In this document: piece after piece, positions 1-11,100 of the stretch
How positions within the stretch are numbered: the first letter of the stretch is position 1
Layout: the number at the start of each line of letters is the position of its first letter
NCBI GenBank assembly: GCA_022592435.1
Contig: JABYQS010000007.1
Coordinates: forward strand, 372,001 to 436,000
Source: Cerioporus squamosus
Lineage: Eukaryota > Basidiomycota > Agaricomycetes > Polyporales > Polyporaceae
Reading direction: 5' to 3'
DNA: 64,000 bases
Position numbers and translations under genes: made by a program
Notes under the pieces: model-generated
Database searches by the model: none
Seen by the model: only the letters and a program-made list of their open reading frames with translations
Told to the model about the DNA's origin: nothing

Positions 1-123
1 TTATATCAACACTGGTGACCATCGGGAAGGATTTCGCCACCATCTGGACTTCAGGGATCTGCCGAGACAAGCCAGAAAGCATAGCAGTGACAAAACAATA
101 CAATACACGATACAGGCTTTGCT

Positions 124-1300
124 TCACTCAGAAACATGGAAATGAGACTCGTCGATCGTGGTATACACATGACCTTCGTCCATAAGCTCATCCAAGGCCT
201 TGCTGCATAACTGATTCAGATCCAGTGTGCAACGGAGATTGGTACGTGGAACACAAACCTGATGAGGTTGGCGTCGCCCACTCCGCCCGAGGACGCGACA
301 TGTCTCGCGATTGCTGCGACATGTATGCCCTCGTCTGTCTTCGGTTGAGAAAGCATGAAGTCGACAATCTGACGTTGCAAGGACGACAGAGACGCGTAGT
401 GGTTGTTGTTAGCTGTCGAACGTGCCTGGGCAGTGTATGCCGACGCGGAGGCTCCGGTCGAGCCCCCATTGACTCCGCTGGGGTGTTTGACTACCCCGCC
501 CTCGCTTGGACGAGGAGGCTACACAGACGTGAGTACAGAGTCTCCAACGCTATAAATGCAGACGTACAGGACCGCGTTCGAATATGAGTTCTGTCGTGGC
601 CACACTGGCTACGTGGTGGTTAATCTCATCTGCAAGTGTTTCCCTGGGGATCTCCCGAATATGTGTAGCAGTGATGTATCGTTTTTGGCCGAACATCTTG
701 AGCGATCCTAGTACACGAACATAGGAGCTCTCGCTTGGAGGTGGTCAACGTAATCTTCACAAAGCAGAACATGATGCTCACCTGATTTCTCGCTTCGTCT
801 CGTCATCGCTGTTGGGATCCACCCACTGCCGAGCCTCGTACCTAGCGGTTCCATCGTCGAGCATATAGACAATGTTCGTTGTCTGTGCCTGCACGCTGAG
901 AACTTGCGCGACTACCATCACCTTCGCGGAGAATGAGAGGCAGCTCCACCCTAACATGCATAGCAACACACCTGTCCAACTTCTTGCTCCCCTATCTTCC
1001 ATGCCGCGTCTGAATGTTCTTGATTGGCTCCGACGAGCTGGTGTAGGGTCACTGGCCGGATCGAGTGCGAGGTAGCGGGCTGTTCAAACGGCGCGAAAAA
1101 CTCGTCAGAGGCGGGAACAAAGCCAAAGAAAAGTGGCTCACTCGGGTACTACCACCAGGGCTACCTCCCCCACTGCCAAATGGTGACCCCTGAGACAAGT
1201 AACCTCCACCACCTCCGCCGTAAAATGGGTTGTCAACTGATCATGTCCAGGTCAGAGTTGCTGTCCCACGTGTGAAAGTCATCAACTCACATCCGCTCAT
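124..1300 (-). CDS. RFA2: Replication protein A 32 kDa subunit (RPA2/RFA2)
   Basis: Middle subunit of the heterotrimeric single-strand DNA-binding complex RPA, acting in replication, repair and checkpoint signalling. Read on the minus strand, a 10-nt first exon (1300-1291) opens with MSGFDNPFYGGGGGG, the Gly-rich phosphorylatable N-terminus usual for RPA2. The next exons give SIRPVTLHQL, then the OB fold with TTNIVYMLDDGTARYEARQW and YVRVLGSLKMFGQKRYI, ending in FERGP. The last exons (from about 531) hold the C-terminal winged helix, LQRQIVDFMLSQPKTDEGIH, then LDELMDEGHVYTTIDESHF before the stop at 124-126. Five or six short introns are needed, one just before VMVVAQVLSV with the weak donor GTGTGT. 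The order of parts and the length match the family. The start is the only ATG that joins in frame to the Gly-rich exon. Identification is firm; the smallest exon boundary is less so. Confidence -1.
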
Positions 1301-1669
1301 TGCGCGTGTCGTAGATCCTCGTGAAAAGATAAGTGCCGATGAGGAATGAGTGAATTTGAGAAGTGAGTGAGGGAGCGTCGATGGTAGAAGTGAACGAGAC
1401 GCGACAGGCGCGTGTCGCGCGCCATATGTACGAGGTGACAGTGACACGACGCGTCAGGCGTGACTCACGCGACAGTCACACAACGTCCTCAGGCTCGACT
1501 CGGACGCAAACAGCGAAAAAGCTGACAGTGAATGAGCGCGGATAGATGTGTATTGCAATTATGTATGCCAGTGAGGTATGTGTATGCTGAGTGGAGATGT
1601 TCATGTATGTCACGTCTACTACAAGGTCGTCAGTCCATTCTCCCGATGTCCCAGGCCCCCTCTATATCA
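1301..1669. promoter_or_regulatory. RPA2 upstream region / NAA25 3' flank
   Basis: This 369-bp gap separates the RPA2 start codon from the NAA25 stop codon, both genes being on the minus strand. It holds an ACGCGT (MluI cell-cycle box type) at 1449-1454 and related GACGCGAC/GGCGCGTGTCGCGCGCC sequence at about 1390-1425, roughly 100-150 bp upstream of the RPA2 ATG. In yeasts such boxes drive S-phase transcription of RPA genes; that this applies here is inference. No gene is seen. Confidence -1.
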
Positions 1670-4600
1670 TCATGCGTAGGTCTTCGCCAACTTCGCCATA
1701 CCCTTACCAATGCCATCATACACTTGTTTGCGCGCATCGGTGATCTTCTTCGCCACGTTGAGGACGAAATCGTGGTCGAGCTGTAGAGCAGATTCGATAA
1801 GTCAGGCGTCATCGTGGTGAGTTCATGATACGTACTCCGGACTCGTGGATGATCGGCTTGCAAGCCTCGACAACTGCTTTCCTACTCTCCGGCGTAGCTT
1901 CTGACTCGGCGCGGCTCAAGAGCGCGCCAGATATCTCATTGATAACAGCAGTTGACTTGTTACGGATATCCTTGATGTGTTGCGAGAGCTATGGTGCGTG
2001 TCAGATATGGACGCGCGGTGACTCTGCGTCATGATTGTATACTCACCCCACCGAACTTGTTCTGCTTGACGACAGATGCGGTCTTGAATCGCGTGGTCTC
2101 AATCGCGAAGAGAAGGTAAGCCTAGGAGTCATCAATACCCTGATCCGGTATGGGGAGGTAAGAAGGAGGTAAGAACAAACCTCTTGTACGAGGGTGACCA
2201 CATGGAGAAGCTCAAACGGCAACGCCTTGCCCTCACGGACCTCCTTGAATCGCTGCAGGACATCTGCATCATCGTTAGTTCACAACATGTGCAAGGGGAT
2301 ACTTCCAAGGCTTACCATCGAAGTGTTTGCTGATTGAAGCCGGAGGCTCAACAACGGCTGGAGGCTCCTCATCCTTCTTTCCATTGCCATTGGTCGCAGC
2401 ATCCAGCGGGAGCTCAAGACCCTTCAGCGTATGGCCGGTCTTCTGCTCCGTCAGCTTCGCAGCCTCGGCAAGAACGACAGATGGCGGGGGTCGGGCGTAG
2501 TCATGGTAGGGTGTCAGCCATTCTGACAGCGCGGAAGCGTAGTCGTAGAAGGCAGCCTCGTCCGGTGACAGCTACACGAAATGTTAGCAAAAGCACCTCT
2601 GCGGAGGCGCAGAAGGCTGACACACCTCGTCAATTTCCTCCTGTTTCCTCTTGGCCAATCGTTCCTTCAGGGGCAGCTTAGTCTCGGGATCGTTGCTGGG
2701 TTTGGGCCGGTCACCAATAAGCAGCTTGTCCTCCACCGTGTCGTCGAGATCGCTCGCAAGTTGGAACGCCTTGATGTATATCTTCAAAAACACCCAGAGC
2801 CAGCCGAACTGCGTGGACAGGGCTGTTGAGAAGTGCTTGCAGTGAAGTATTCAACTCGTGTACTCACCCCTGGCGTCTTCTCGAGAGACTCTGTCTGATC
2901 ATTGAACGACGCCCCAATACGTGGTTGGTAGTTCGCAAGGATGCTAAAGTCGCGGTTATCATGGTGGACTAGAGCCTCTACTGCGTAAGTCCGCTAGTAT
3001 CGATATGACAATGTGTTATGCAGGATGGACGTACGACGGTCAAAAATGAATTTCAACTCGATGAGCTCCATGTCGACGAGCTCAGAGTTGATTGCCTCAT
3101 GCGCAATCCGCATTCGAACATGCTCCATCTTGATGAGATCGCGCTGCAGCGAGTTGTCGAGGCACTCTTCGAAGAGGATGAAATCCGGGATCTTCAAGGA
3201 TGCTAGGCGTCAACGCGGCGAGATCCGCACATGAAATGAGACCAACCTGAGAGTACTTCTCTCCACCGAAGGCGCGTACGATGAACTCCGAAGTCTGACG
3301 AGCAAGCTAAGTAACGTACATTGATCTTGCGACGATTTGCTTACCTCCTCTGAGTTCGAAACGTAGATCCGACTCGTCTCCATGCACTCATTGGTGTATG
3401 TTATATCGCCAGTGGCAGCCAGGGAGAAAGTCGACGCTCGTGACAGAAGGAAATGGGATAGTGTGTCGTTCTGGACCTGCTTCACGTTGATGCCTCTGTA
3501 ATGTTCGAGCGCGAGAGAAGGCAGTCCAAGCAAACGATAGATGCGGATGAAGTGCAAGCGGATCTGGTATGACATCTTGCTCTTGGTCGTGGCATACTCG
3601 AGCAAGACAACAGCGTTGTACAAAGGCACTTGATCGCCTGTACGCCTCCAGACGTTGACGAAGGTCTGCGCGGCGAGGATAGCAAGGTCGTCTGCAGGCT
3701 GCAGCTCGTACGATGGAAGGTCCTTGCCGAGCTGGAGCCCATCCAAGTACGCGTTTAGGCATTGTACCGCCCGTTCAGTCTCAGCCTCGGGTGTAAGCTG
3801 AGAATCAGTCAGGTTGTAACGAAGCAGTTTCTGGGCGTTGATGAAGCGCCAGAGGTCTGGTACGGACGTCTAGATAGATGGTAAGTCACAGAGCAGATCC
3901 GGGCCGAGGGCTGCTCACAACTTGTGCTGTCTGCTTCTCCAAGACGGAAGTCCAGGTGGCGAGGTCCGCACCCTCGAGCTCGATGTAGGGCTTCAAGTCC
4001 TCGAAGCAACATGCCTTGCCACCGAAGTGCTGGAAGTAGCTCTCCAGAAGTGAAGTGAGCACCGTAGAATCTGGAAAGAGTCAGTGATTGAACAAGAGCA
4101 GACGCCATGCTATTCACCTGTCGCAAGCCCATGATGTCTCGAACGCTTCTCCAGCTCGAGCAGGGCGAGGTGACCTGACCGGTCCTTCACACCATCGTGC
4201 TCAACCACCTTGCACAACAGTTCTCGTGTTCGCGTGATACGCTCCGCGCAAGAGCCCTTCGCAGCCTCGACATCTGCCCCCTCCACGGTCAAGTCCGCAA
4301 ATGTTGCGTCGAGCACAGCCAGGAACTCCAGCCAATTACGATCCCTCCAATCGCCAGGAAGTTGAGTTAAGCGCATGCGAATCCAGGGCAGCCTGTGGAT
4401 CACTCACTTCGCGTCCAATATCCGCTGTTCTGCCCGCTCACCAGCCTCCTTGGTTAAACTCTTCAACTTCCAGATCTCTCGCCGCAACTCCTCGCACATC
4501 AGGAACTGTGAGCTGATGATTTTGCCAGCCTCGCTTTCGAACAACTCGTAGGCCTCGTCATACATCCCGAGCTCCTTGAGGACAGTTACATGCAGATGGA

Positions 4601-5435
4601 AGCGGTCGGCGTTGTAGTAAGACGGCGTAGGGGATTGGGAGACAAGCCTCTGAGCCAGCTTCAGCAGCACTGTACGAAGAGTCTCTGGCGTGTTGGGATC
4701 CTTTGCCTGTACATGCAGGGTAAGCTGATATTGGACAGAAACAGTGACGGGAAGCTGACCTGGAGAAGAGCACTCATGATATTCCAGTAAAGGTAATGCT
4801 CGTCCTGGAATTGTTTGTGCATTTTGGTAGCAATCTGGTCGAGAGCGTCAGTCTCCGAGAATATCGGCATAGTAGACATGACGCACCTGTTGCGCAGCTT
4901 TCCAGTTCCCTATCCTCACATTGGCAAAGAAGGTCTGTGTGCCCAACTCCTCATTGGCCGGCTGCTGCTTGTAGGCATCATCGTACATGGTGACCATGTC
5001 CATGTCTGAGGACGGGCGAGGTGAGCGGGACACAGTTGTCATAGAAAGCTGCATGCTTACGACGACCCAGTCCACGGAGTACATGCATCATCGCCGCCAA
5101 TGTTGACTCGTCTGCTGGCTTCGCGGCGAGGACTTCATCGCATAAAACGAGTGCCTCCTCGACCTTTTGAGAGCGCACGAGGGCCAGCGCCTTCAAAGCC
5201 TGCGACATCGCGGAGGTTACGGCGAGTCAATCGGGACACGCGCCCTGTGCGCACCTTGACCAGTAGGTTGTTTGGCTGCTTTTTGAGGACCTTGTTGCAT
5301 GCCAAGATGGCCGACTTGTTGGAGTTCGTGTCGAGAGCCTCTGTGGAATACATAGACCGATGCAATAGTGAGGAGACAGCCACTGGCGCAATAGACAGAA
5401 CGCGAACCGTATATGGGGCGTATTTGGCGGTCCAT
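1670..5435 (-). CDS. NAA25: NatB N-terminal acetyltransferase auxiliary subunit NAA25 (Mdm20)
   Basis: Ribosome-anchoring, TPR-rich auxiliary subunit of NatB, which with the catalytic subunit Naa20 acetylates nascent proteins beginning Met-Asp/Glu/Asn/Gln. The first exon starts MDRQIRPIY at 5435 and splices into EALDTNSNKSAILACNKVLK, matching the family's N-terminal TPR. Downstream come ALVLCDEVLAAKPADESTL, then MSYQIRLHFIRIYRLLGLPS and LALEHYRGINVKQVQNDTLS (about 3.4-3.6 kb), the most diagnostic stretch of the family. KRMEHV-like helices follow near 3.1 kb, then FLKIYIKAFQLASDLDDTVE near 2.75 kb. The protein ends KKITDARKQVYDGIGKGMAK...AKTYA, stop 1670-1672. Ten or more short introns are needed, so exon edges are approximate. 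About 900-1000 residues are expected. It shares a divergent promoter with the NCE101-like gene. Confidence -1.
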
Positions 5436-5836
5436 GGCTCAGGCAGATGATATGAAGGGAAGACAAGGAGACAGGAGGACAGCGTGGTAGACCTTGTAGT
5501 GACCGTGCAATGACACGAACGCGTTTCCAATTTTTGGGCAACGCGTTCAGAGACGCCCGATGTGCTCTGGCGTAGCGGTCGCCAGTCACGCGTCCTCCGT
5601 CTCATTCCGACCCGTTCCCTTCGGCCCTTGTCCACCGACGCGTCTCCTCTAACCAGAGACTTGTCCGACATCAAGACAAGAAGAGCGCGGCGGTCGCGAT
5701 CAGCACCAACGGAAGGACAGAGAGCGCTGCAGAAGTTCAGGATCCAAGGTATGTCTTGCCTTACCTATATGACCATCGCGTCTTGGACTCTATCCACACA
5801 CAACTTGAACACAGCACAAACACCACGACGAACATC
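5436..5836. promoter_or_regulatory. Divergent NAA25 / NCE101-like promoter with four ACGCGT boxes
   Basis: This 401-bp gap between oppositely oriented start codons contains ACGCGT at 5519-5524, 5541-5546, 5588-5593 and 5638-5643, four copies in 125 bp. Random expectation in this composition is about one per 3-4 kb. The motif is palindromic, so it could serve both genes. No other gene is supported here. Confidence -1.
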
Positions 5837-6150
5837 ATGCCTCCACCGCTGCTCTCAAGGTAAGGAGCTTGCATTGCACGTCTTCTACGTTGTCTACCAC
5901 AAGTCACAGGTCTATGGACCCCATCTTGGGTGTCTTCACCGGCGTCTTTGCCTACTACCTCTACGAGAAACATCCTCGCACAGCTATGCCCGAAGAACTC
6001 AGGTTAATGTCATTGTTGAGATGGAAGCGGGAGAAGTGGCAGCAAGAACGAGAGCGGAAGTTGCTGGCCACGGGGGAGGAAACCATTGACTGGCAGGCTA
6101 TCGCAGCGAGTGCGGAGGCAGATACGAGCAAGGGGTTCGGGCAGTCATGA
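5837..6150 (+). CDS. NCE101-like small membrane protein
   Basis: Resembles fungal non-classical export protein 1 (Nce101/NCE1), a very small single-pass membrane protein whose role in yeast is poorly defined. Exon 1 (5837-5856) encodes MPPPLLSR. An intron of about 55 nt follows, and exon 2 continues SMDPILGVFTGVFAYYLYEK, matching the Nce101 core (D-P-hydrophobic segment ending YYxYE). A basic, amphipathic stretch follows (LLRWKREKWQQERERKLL), then a polar tail to the stop at 6148-6150. The product is about 85 residues, longer than the 53-residue yeast protein because of this C-terminal tail. The start was chosen because the short N-terminal exon joins in frame to the membrane segment. Confidence in the family is moderate to good; function is not inferred. 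Confidence -1.
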
Positions 6151-6595
6151 ATTTGGTGGGATTCGTACCGGAGATGCGAATTCTGTTGTTCCTACTACAT
6201 CTTCTGTCTTTTGCGTTCGATGTGACGGCTTCTGGTACACTGATAATAATCAGACGAGAAACTCGACCGTGAACAGCGCGCTCAGTGAACTGAGAGCGAG
6301 ATTCGCCTCTTGGCAGCATGGAGAAGGTTTTTGCCAGGAAGCCAGAGAAAGCCTTGAAAAGAGGAAAACAGAGATATGTTGGCAAGGTGTGGTGATAAGT
6401 GCAGTACAGGGACATGTGTACGCAAAGCCTCAGACTCGAGGAGGTTCGGAGGAGAAGCGCTAATCACCACGCGCGCCTGAGGGCGTGGGAAGGCGCTGTA
6501 AGAACTGCATAGTCGCACTCAGCCACCGAGCCGGTCTCAGCACGCGCTTCTTGCAACGCCCTAAGGCCAAAGCTCGTCGTTCCTCAAGACTCCCA
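6151..6595. other. Intergenic, NCE101-like 3' end to RPL7 promoter
   Basis: This 445-bp gap holds the 3' flank of the NCE101-like gene and the promoter of RPL7. Short open frames on both strands show no family resemblance. No RNA gene was recognised. Confidence -1.
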
Positions 6596-7760
6596 ATGGC
6601 CCCCTCAACTACGTGCGTACTGGCATTATGACAGACTGTTTGACCTCGAGATATTGACGCGTCGTTGTCATCAGCGTCCCGACCGTCTCGGTCAGTTTCC
6701 GTGCGCGAATGCTCAAAGTCGAGCGAATATTGACCAGATCCTGTAGGACGTCGAAGTCCCGGAGACTCTCCTCAAGAAGCGCAAGCAGAACGAAAAGGCC
6801 AGGGAGGAGCGATTGGCCGCCGCTGTCGCAGCGCGCAAGGTGTGTGTTCAATCTCGTCCAGACTGCCCTGTGGTGCACTTTTCTACTTCGTGATGCATAC
6901 TATTACTCTTGGCTAGTGGGAACTTCTCTACACTGTGTTGCCGGAAACAACCATCTTTCGGGACTGATCATTCGCCTCCAATTTATCTTTTTGTGTGGAA
7001 TGGAAGCTAACTTCGCTCATGGGCGCAGGCTGCGAAGGCCAAGCGCAAGGTCATCTTCAAGCGCGCTGAGTCCTACGTGAAGGAGTACCTCTCCAAGGAG
7101 AAGGAGGAGATCCGTCTCAAGCGTGAAGCACGTGCAGCTGGTGACTTCTATGTGCCTGCGCAGGCGAAGGTTTACTTCGTCGTTCGTATCCGGGGGTGAG
7201 TTTTTCGACTTCTTTATCCGACCCAAGCTAGACATGTGCACCAGTATCAACAACATCGCGCCGAAGCCCCGCAAAATCCTCCAGCTCCTCCGCCTTCTCC
7301 AGATCAACAACGGTGTCTTCGTCAAGGTGACCAAGGCTACCGAGCAGATGCTCCGCCTTGTTGAGCCCTACGTCACCTATGGGTGAGTGCCGTTCGTCAA
7401 CTTGACATCAACCCGTGTATCTTACCAGCGTCATCCAGCGAGCCCAACCTGAAGTCCGTCCGTGAACTCATCTACAAGCGCGGCTACGGCAAGGTCAACA
7501 AGCAGCGTATCCCCCTCTCCAACAACGCTGTCATCGAGGAGGCCCTCGGCAAGTACGACATCCTCTCCGTTGAGGATCTCGTGCACGAGATCTTCACCGC
7601 TGGCCCCAACTTCAAGCAGGCATCGAACTTCCTCTGGCCCTTCAAGCTCTCCAACCCTACTGGCGGCTGGAGGACACGCAAGTTCAAGCACTTCGTCCAG
7701 GGCGGTGACTTCGGTAACCGGGAGACGAACATCAACAAGCTCATCCGCCAGATGAACTGA
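6596..7760 (+). CDS. RPL7: 60S ribosomal protein L7 (uL30)
   Basis: Structural protein of the large ribosomal subunit. Exon 1 (6596-6616, MAPSTTC) is followed by a 130-nt intron; exon 2 (6747-6839) encodes [20 protein letters not shown]. After a 189-nt intron, exon 3 begins at 7029 with [20 protein letters not shown] and holds [17 protein letters not shown]. Next comes [20 protein letters not shown], and after a last short intron [20 protein letters not shown], ending [16 protein letters not shown] at the stop 7758-7760. All parts of uL30 are present at about the usual 245-250 residues. Codon use is strongly C/G-ending, as in highly expressed genes. Exon 1 is the least certain part: it requires the donor GTACTG to keep phase. 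Intron 2 is unusually long for this window and carries a snoRNA candidate. Confidence -1.
6890..6967 (+). ncRNA. Candidate intronic C/D box snoRNA (snR39/snR59/U32-like)
   Basis: Lies inside RPL7 intron 2 (6840-7028). A box C-like GTGATGC is at 6890-6896 and a box D CTGA at 6964-6967, 78 nt apart. Directly upstream of box D, ACCATCTTTCGGG (6950-6962) is a perfect 13-nt antisense to the conserved large-subunit rRNA segment containing CCCGAAAGATGGT. By the box D+5 rule the target is the G of CCCGAAAG, which by memory is yeast 25S G805; neighbouring A807 is the target of snR39/snR59, which sit in RPL7 introns in yeast. Box C has one mismatch and no clear terminal stem is seen, so this is probable rather than certain. 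Confidence -1.
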
Positions 7761-8168
7761 GTTGATGTTTGTGGGTAGCTCTATCTGTCTCAGGAGGGCC
7801 GCAGGGGGGCATGTATGAGGGAGTATGTTTGGCATGCTTTATCACTATTACGACGACTACCACCGACTACCTTGTATGCCATTATGTTCACCTCAATCCT
7901 CGAAAGCTGTACTGTCCCACGCATCTCTGTTGTGTAAGTTATGTCCATCGACGACGGCGAGTAGGTATATATGGATGCTGGAGCGTCGAGCCGGCCTCTA
8001 TTTATAAGCGCGTCAGAGTTGCCGCGAAGCGCCGGCAGGATTACGAGTGCTCTCCACGACACGACCATCTTGTCCGGATACCATACTTTACTACGCCATG
8101 AATCCACTTCATCTGCCACATACACAACGCCTCTGCGCACGATAGACACTGCTGGGCGCACTTGCGCA
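7761..8168. other. Intergenic, RPL7 3' flank
   Basis: This 408-bp gap holds the 3' untranslated region of RPL7 and the promoter of the next plus-strand gene. Low-complexity pyrimidine-rich sequence (for example 7840-7880) is present. No gene is supported on either strand. Confidence -1.
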
Positions 8169-9582
8169 ATGAATCGAACAATCAAAGACCGCGATATTCG
8201 CTCGCGGTCTGGCCGAGAGGTTAACAATCTGCTCCATACGCTGAGGTCCGTACAGTCTGCCATCGCTCATCTTCATCGAGCTCTGACACTTTGAACCAGG
8301 GGCGAACAGTTCAGACATTCGCAGAACCTCCTGCGGTCGAAGGCGCACCTTGCTGCAATCGCGTCGCGGTCATACAACGATCCATCGCTCCCGTTCTCCG
8401 ACATCTACAAGTACGCACAGGCCCAGGCCGAAGAGCGCTTGCGCGAGCAGGGGGCGGCCCCTCCACCGCTTCCCGTCATCCAGGACGGCCAGCTGCTGCC
8501 TGGATATCCTCGCGGTGCTGTTCCTGGTCCTCCGGTGCCGAAGAGTTGGAGTGGTCTCTTCAAGCACGATCCTGCCCAGGATCGGAACACGATTGCATTC
8601 CGCCGCGAGGCCCTGTCGCTCGTATTCTCACACACCCCATGGAGCTTCGGCTCGAGCGACGTACCCCTCCTTCTCTCGGACAAAGAGCTCACCTCGAGCG
8701 AACGTGGTGTCTATGGACGGGCGCGCGATACTGCCGAGTCATCCGTCCCGCCGCTCACGCAGATATGCCTCCGCATACTGCTTGCTCAGTTCCCTGACCC
8801 TGGTAGAGTTCCGGGACGAGCTGCTCGAGATACTCCCGCCGCAGTTCTACCGGGATGTGCTCAGGTACACTGCAGTACACGATCCGCTACCCAACTCGAA
8901 GTTGTATGCTCTATGCGGACCGGATGGCCACGTAGATGGGGAGCTCATTGTCGTCGGGCCGCAGGCGACTCTGCAGAGAGATGTTTGGGTGAGTCCGTCA
9001 CCATCGGTCGCCTCGCGTCGTGAGGGGGACGGCGGAGATGGGGAGCCTGAGGCGGATGATAGAGGAGAGGGGCCGTCCACTCACGGTCCTGATGCCCTTG
9101 GAGAAAACGAGGGAGATTCATGGGAGGCAGAGTCATCCTCGTCGCGAGACTTACCAATGCCGATGAACACCCTTGTCGTGTTGAATACCCCCGTGTCCAT
9201 CTCGACTCTGTTTGCTCTACCCCTCACCCTCACGCGCCTCGCCCTACTCGCCATCCCGGTACCCGCGCCTGTCCATCGACTGCCGCGCATATGCCCTCTC
9301 CTAGGGGTGCTTGATCTCTCCTACAACCCATGGCTCAACGACCCACCGGAAGGAAAGGGTACAGCGGGCGCAGAGAGCACACTGGAGAGGATTGAGTGGG
9401 AGAAGTGGGCAAGGCTCTGGGTCCTGGGCCTCAGGCAATGTAACGTGCCAGAGAACATCGCTACGAGGGTCAACAGGGGTCGTCTGCTGGATGTGGTACA
9501 TATCGTCGGGATAGAAGATCGGACGTTCGGTAGTAGTCTGTCTGTTGTAGAGGGATTGATGAAGAGTCTCATGTCTGATTGA
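8169..9582 (+). CDS. Unknown protein, leucine-rich C-terminal region
   Basis: I do not recognise a family. Likely start MNRTIKDRDIRSRSGREVNN at 8169, spliced at about 8249 to an exon beginning NLLRSKAHLAAIASRSYND (about 8331). This continues with a Pro-rich stretch containing GYPRGAVPGPPVPKSWSGLF and then IAFRREALSLVFSHTPWSFG. The frame must change near 8700-8810; a 100-nt intron with donor GTGTCT at 8707, a CTGAC branch site and acceptor TAG at 8806 would join to EFRDELLEILPPQFYRDVLR. The C-terminal part has leucine-rich-repeat-like sequence (LPRICPLLGVLDLSYNPWLN) and VLGLRQCNVPENIATRVN, with the stop at 9580-9582. An acidic Ser/Gly-rich insert near 9005-9150 may be a retained intron. The gene is real by codon use and open length; the function is unknown. 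Confidence -1.
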
Positions 9583-9775
9583 ACTTCACTGAGGCGAAGG
9601 CGCGACTATCTGGATCCAAGGTCCAACGGTCGTTCATGGATACAGAATCCAGTGTGAGTGTGATACAATATGTAGGATACATAACTGTGCCCGATGATAC
9701 TGATGATGACGATGATGCCTTCACGGCGATAGAGAAAGTCGGTCGCGCAGAAAGAGAAGTAAGCGCAGGGGTATG

Positions 9776-11100
9776 TCATGGACGCTCCAGCGAGTCCACG
9801 AAGAGGTGAAGATCGAACGGTGGCAGGACCTGCAAAAGGCAATCAGAATGAGGATAAGGCGGCAGCGAAAAAAATACACCTACTTCCTCGGTCTCCTTCT
9901 CGGCCGGTGGTTTCTTGAGGGTGGGAATGGCGTTCTCCAGGCTCCCGGTGTCCTTCACAGGGACAGGCTTGGTCTCGAGGGACCGCCCTGCTGATGGTGG
10001 CAAGGACACGCCCAGGGGCCATGTGCTCCGTGGGGGAGTCTTCACCTCCTTCTCGTGCAGCATTCCCCACAGAGTAGTCGTGTATCGCGCGTACAGTTCG
10101 ATGCGCGAGATGGCCGGCCGCTTCGCTCGATCTGCGGGCGCAGTTGCGTTAGATCAACGGGAACCACGCGAGATGCAGGCGGCGTGCATGCTCACACAAG
10201 ATGGCGCCGTCAATCTGGTCAGCGATGCCTTCGCGCCGCTGCTGCGTCATGTATGCTGAGAGCGGACTGTTCTCCGGCTTAATATATGCCAGCAGCCCGC
10301 CGACGTCCCTCAACTCGTGCAAGTAGCGTGCCCGATCTTCGGCGCGAGAGAGCGCATTTGCCTCGGAGTACAGGCCCTGTACTCGGTGTAGGAGCTGCTC
10401 GTTGGCTTCTTCGGACTCGGGGCCCAACATCTCCGTATCTTCATCGCCAGATGACGATTTTGGAGGAGAAGACAACAATGGGGGATGCGGTAAAGGAGTC
10501 GAGGAACCGGGAGGACAGTACGGGAGAGGCACCGTTCGCGCCGCTTCGATGAATGCTTGGATACGCAGGTTGAGCGCGAGATGCTCAGGGTTCACGGAGG
10601 TGGAGGGGAGATATGCCCATCGCCCGGGCGACGATGTCGAGGAGGCAGGGGCATCTTCGATGTCCTCAGACAGCACGGACGGAAAGTGTTTGTTCAGCAG
10701 TGCTTTCGCTTCGTCGATCCTGCCGGTAAGTATGTGTGTTCGTATATCTGGCCCGGGTTGTCAGCGCACACGGCAGAACATGAGGCACTGTGGCATGCCT
10801 TTCCGGAGGTCGCCCATTGCCAGCTTGTCCCTAAGCTCCACCAGGTCTTCGGCGAGAGTCTTTTCAGGGGACCGCATGACTTCGTCTCCATCTGCGTCGA
10901 CATGCTTCACGCTGCTCTCGCTCACAAACGTCTCGGCCGTGCTGTTGAAACAGTTGTGTACGAGGTAGTCAAGGACGAGTTCTCGCTGTTGGCATCCCCG
11001 TTGGACAATGACGTGCACGTCGTACAGAGCTACTCACCAGTTCCTGGGGTGCGGGGTGAAGCAGGCTCCTATCCCTCGATGATTCGCCCTTGCTTGGCAT
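9776..11100 (-). CDS. LisH/CTLH/CRA protein, RanBPM/GID-like
   Basis: Likely scaffold-type protein related to RanBPM/Gid subunits of the CTLH (GID) ubiquitin ligase. Reading from MPSKGESSRDRSLLHPAPQE at 11100, an intron leads to the LisH motif RELVLDYLVHNCFNSTAETF. The CTLH part follows (DIRTHILTGRIDEAKALLNK, then HFPSVL at about 10690). After a Ser/Pro-rich insert comes the CRA domain: EHLALNLRIQAFIEAAR and, at about 10300, DVGGLLAYIKPENSPLSAYM, then REGIADQIDGAIL. No SPRY domain is present, so the layout is closer to Gid8 or a short RanBPM paralogue. The C-terminal exon (10130-9776), with ISRIELYARYTTTLWGML, lies across an intron whose exact join I could not fix. The stop is taken as 9776-9778. 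Confidence -1.

Noticed and set aside
8205..8290. tRNA-like A box (TGGCCGAGAGG) resembling Ser/Leu tRNA starts
   Set aside because: No B box (GGTTCRANNCC) or cloverleaf follows within 100 bp, and the sequence is the first coding exon of the gene at 8169.
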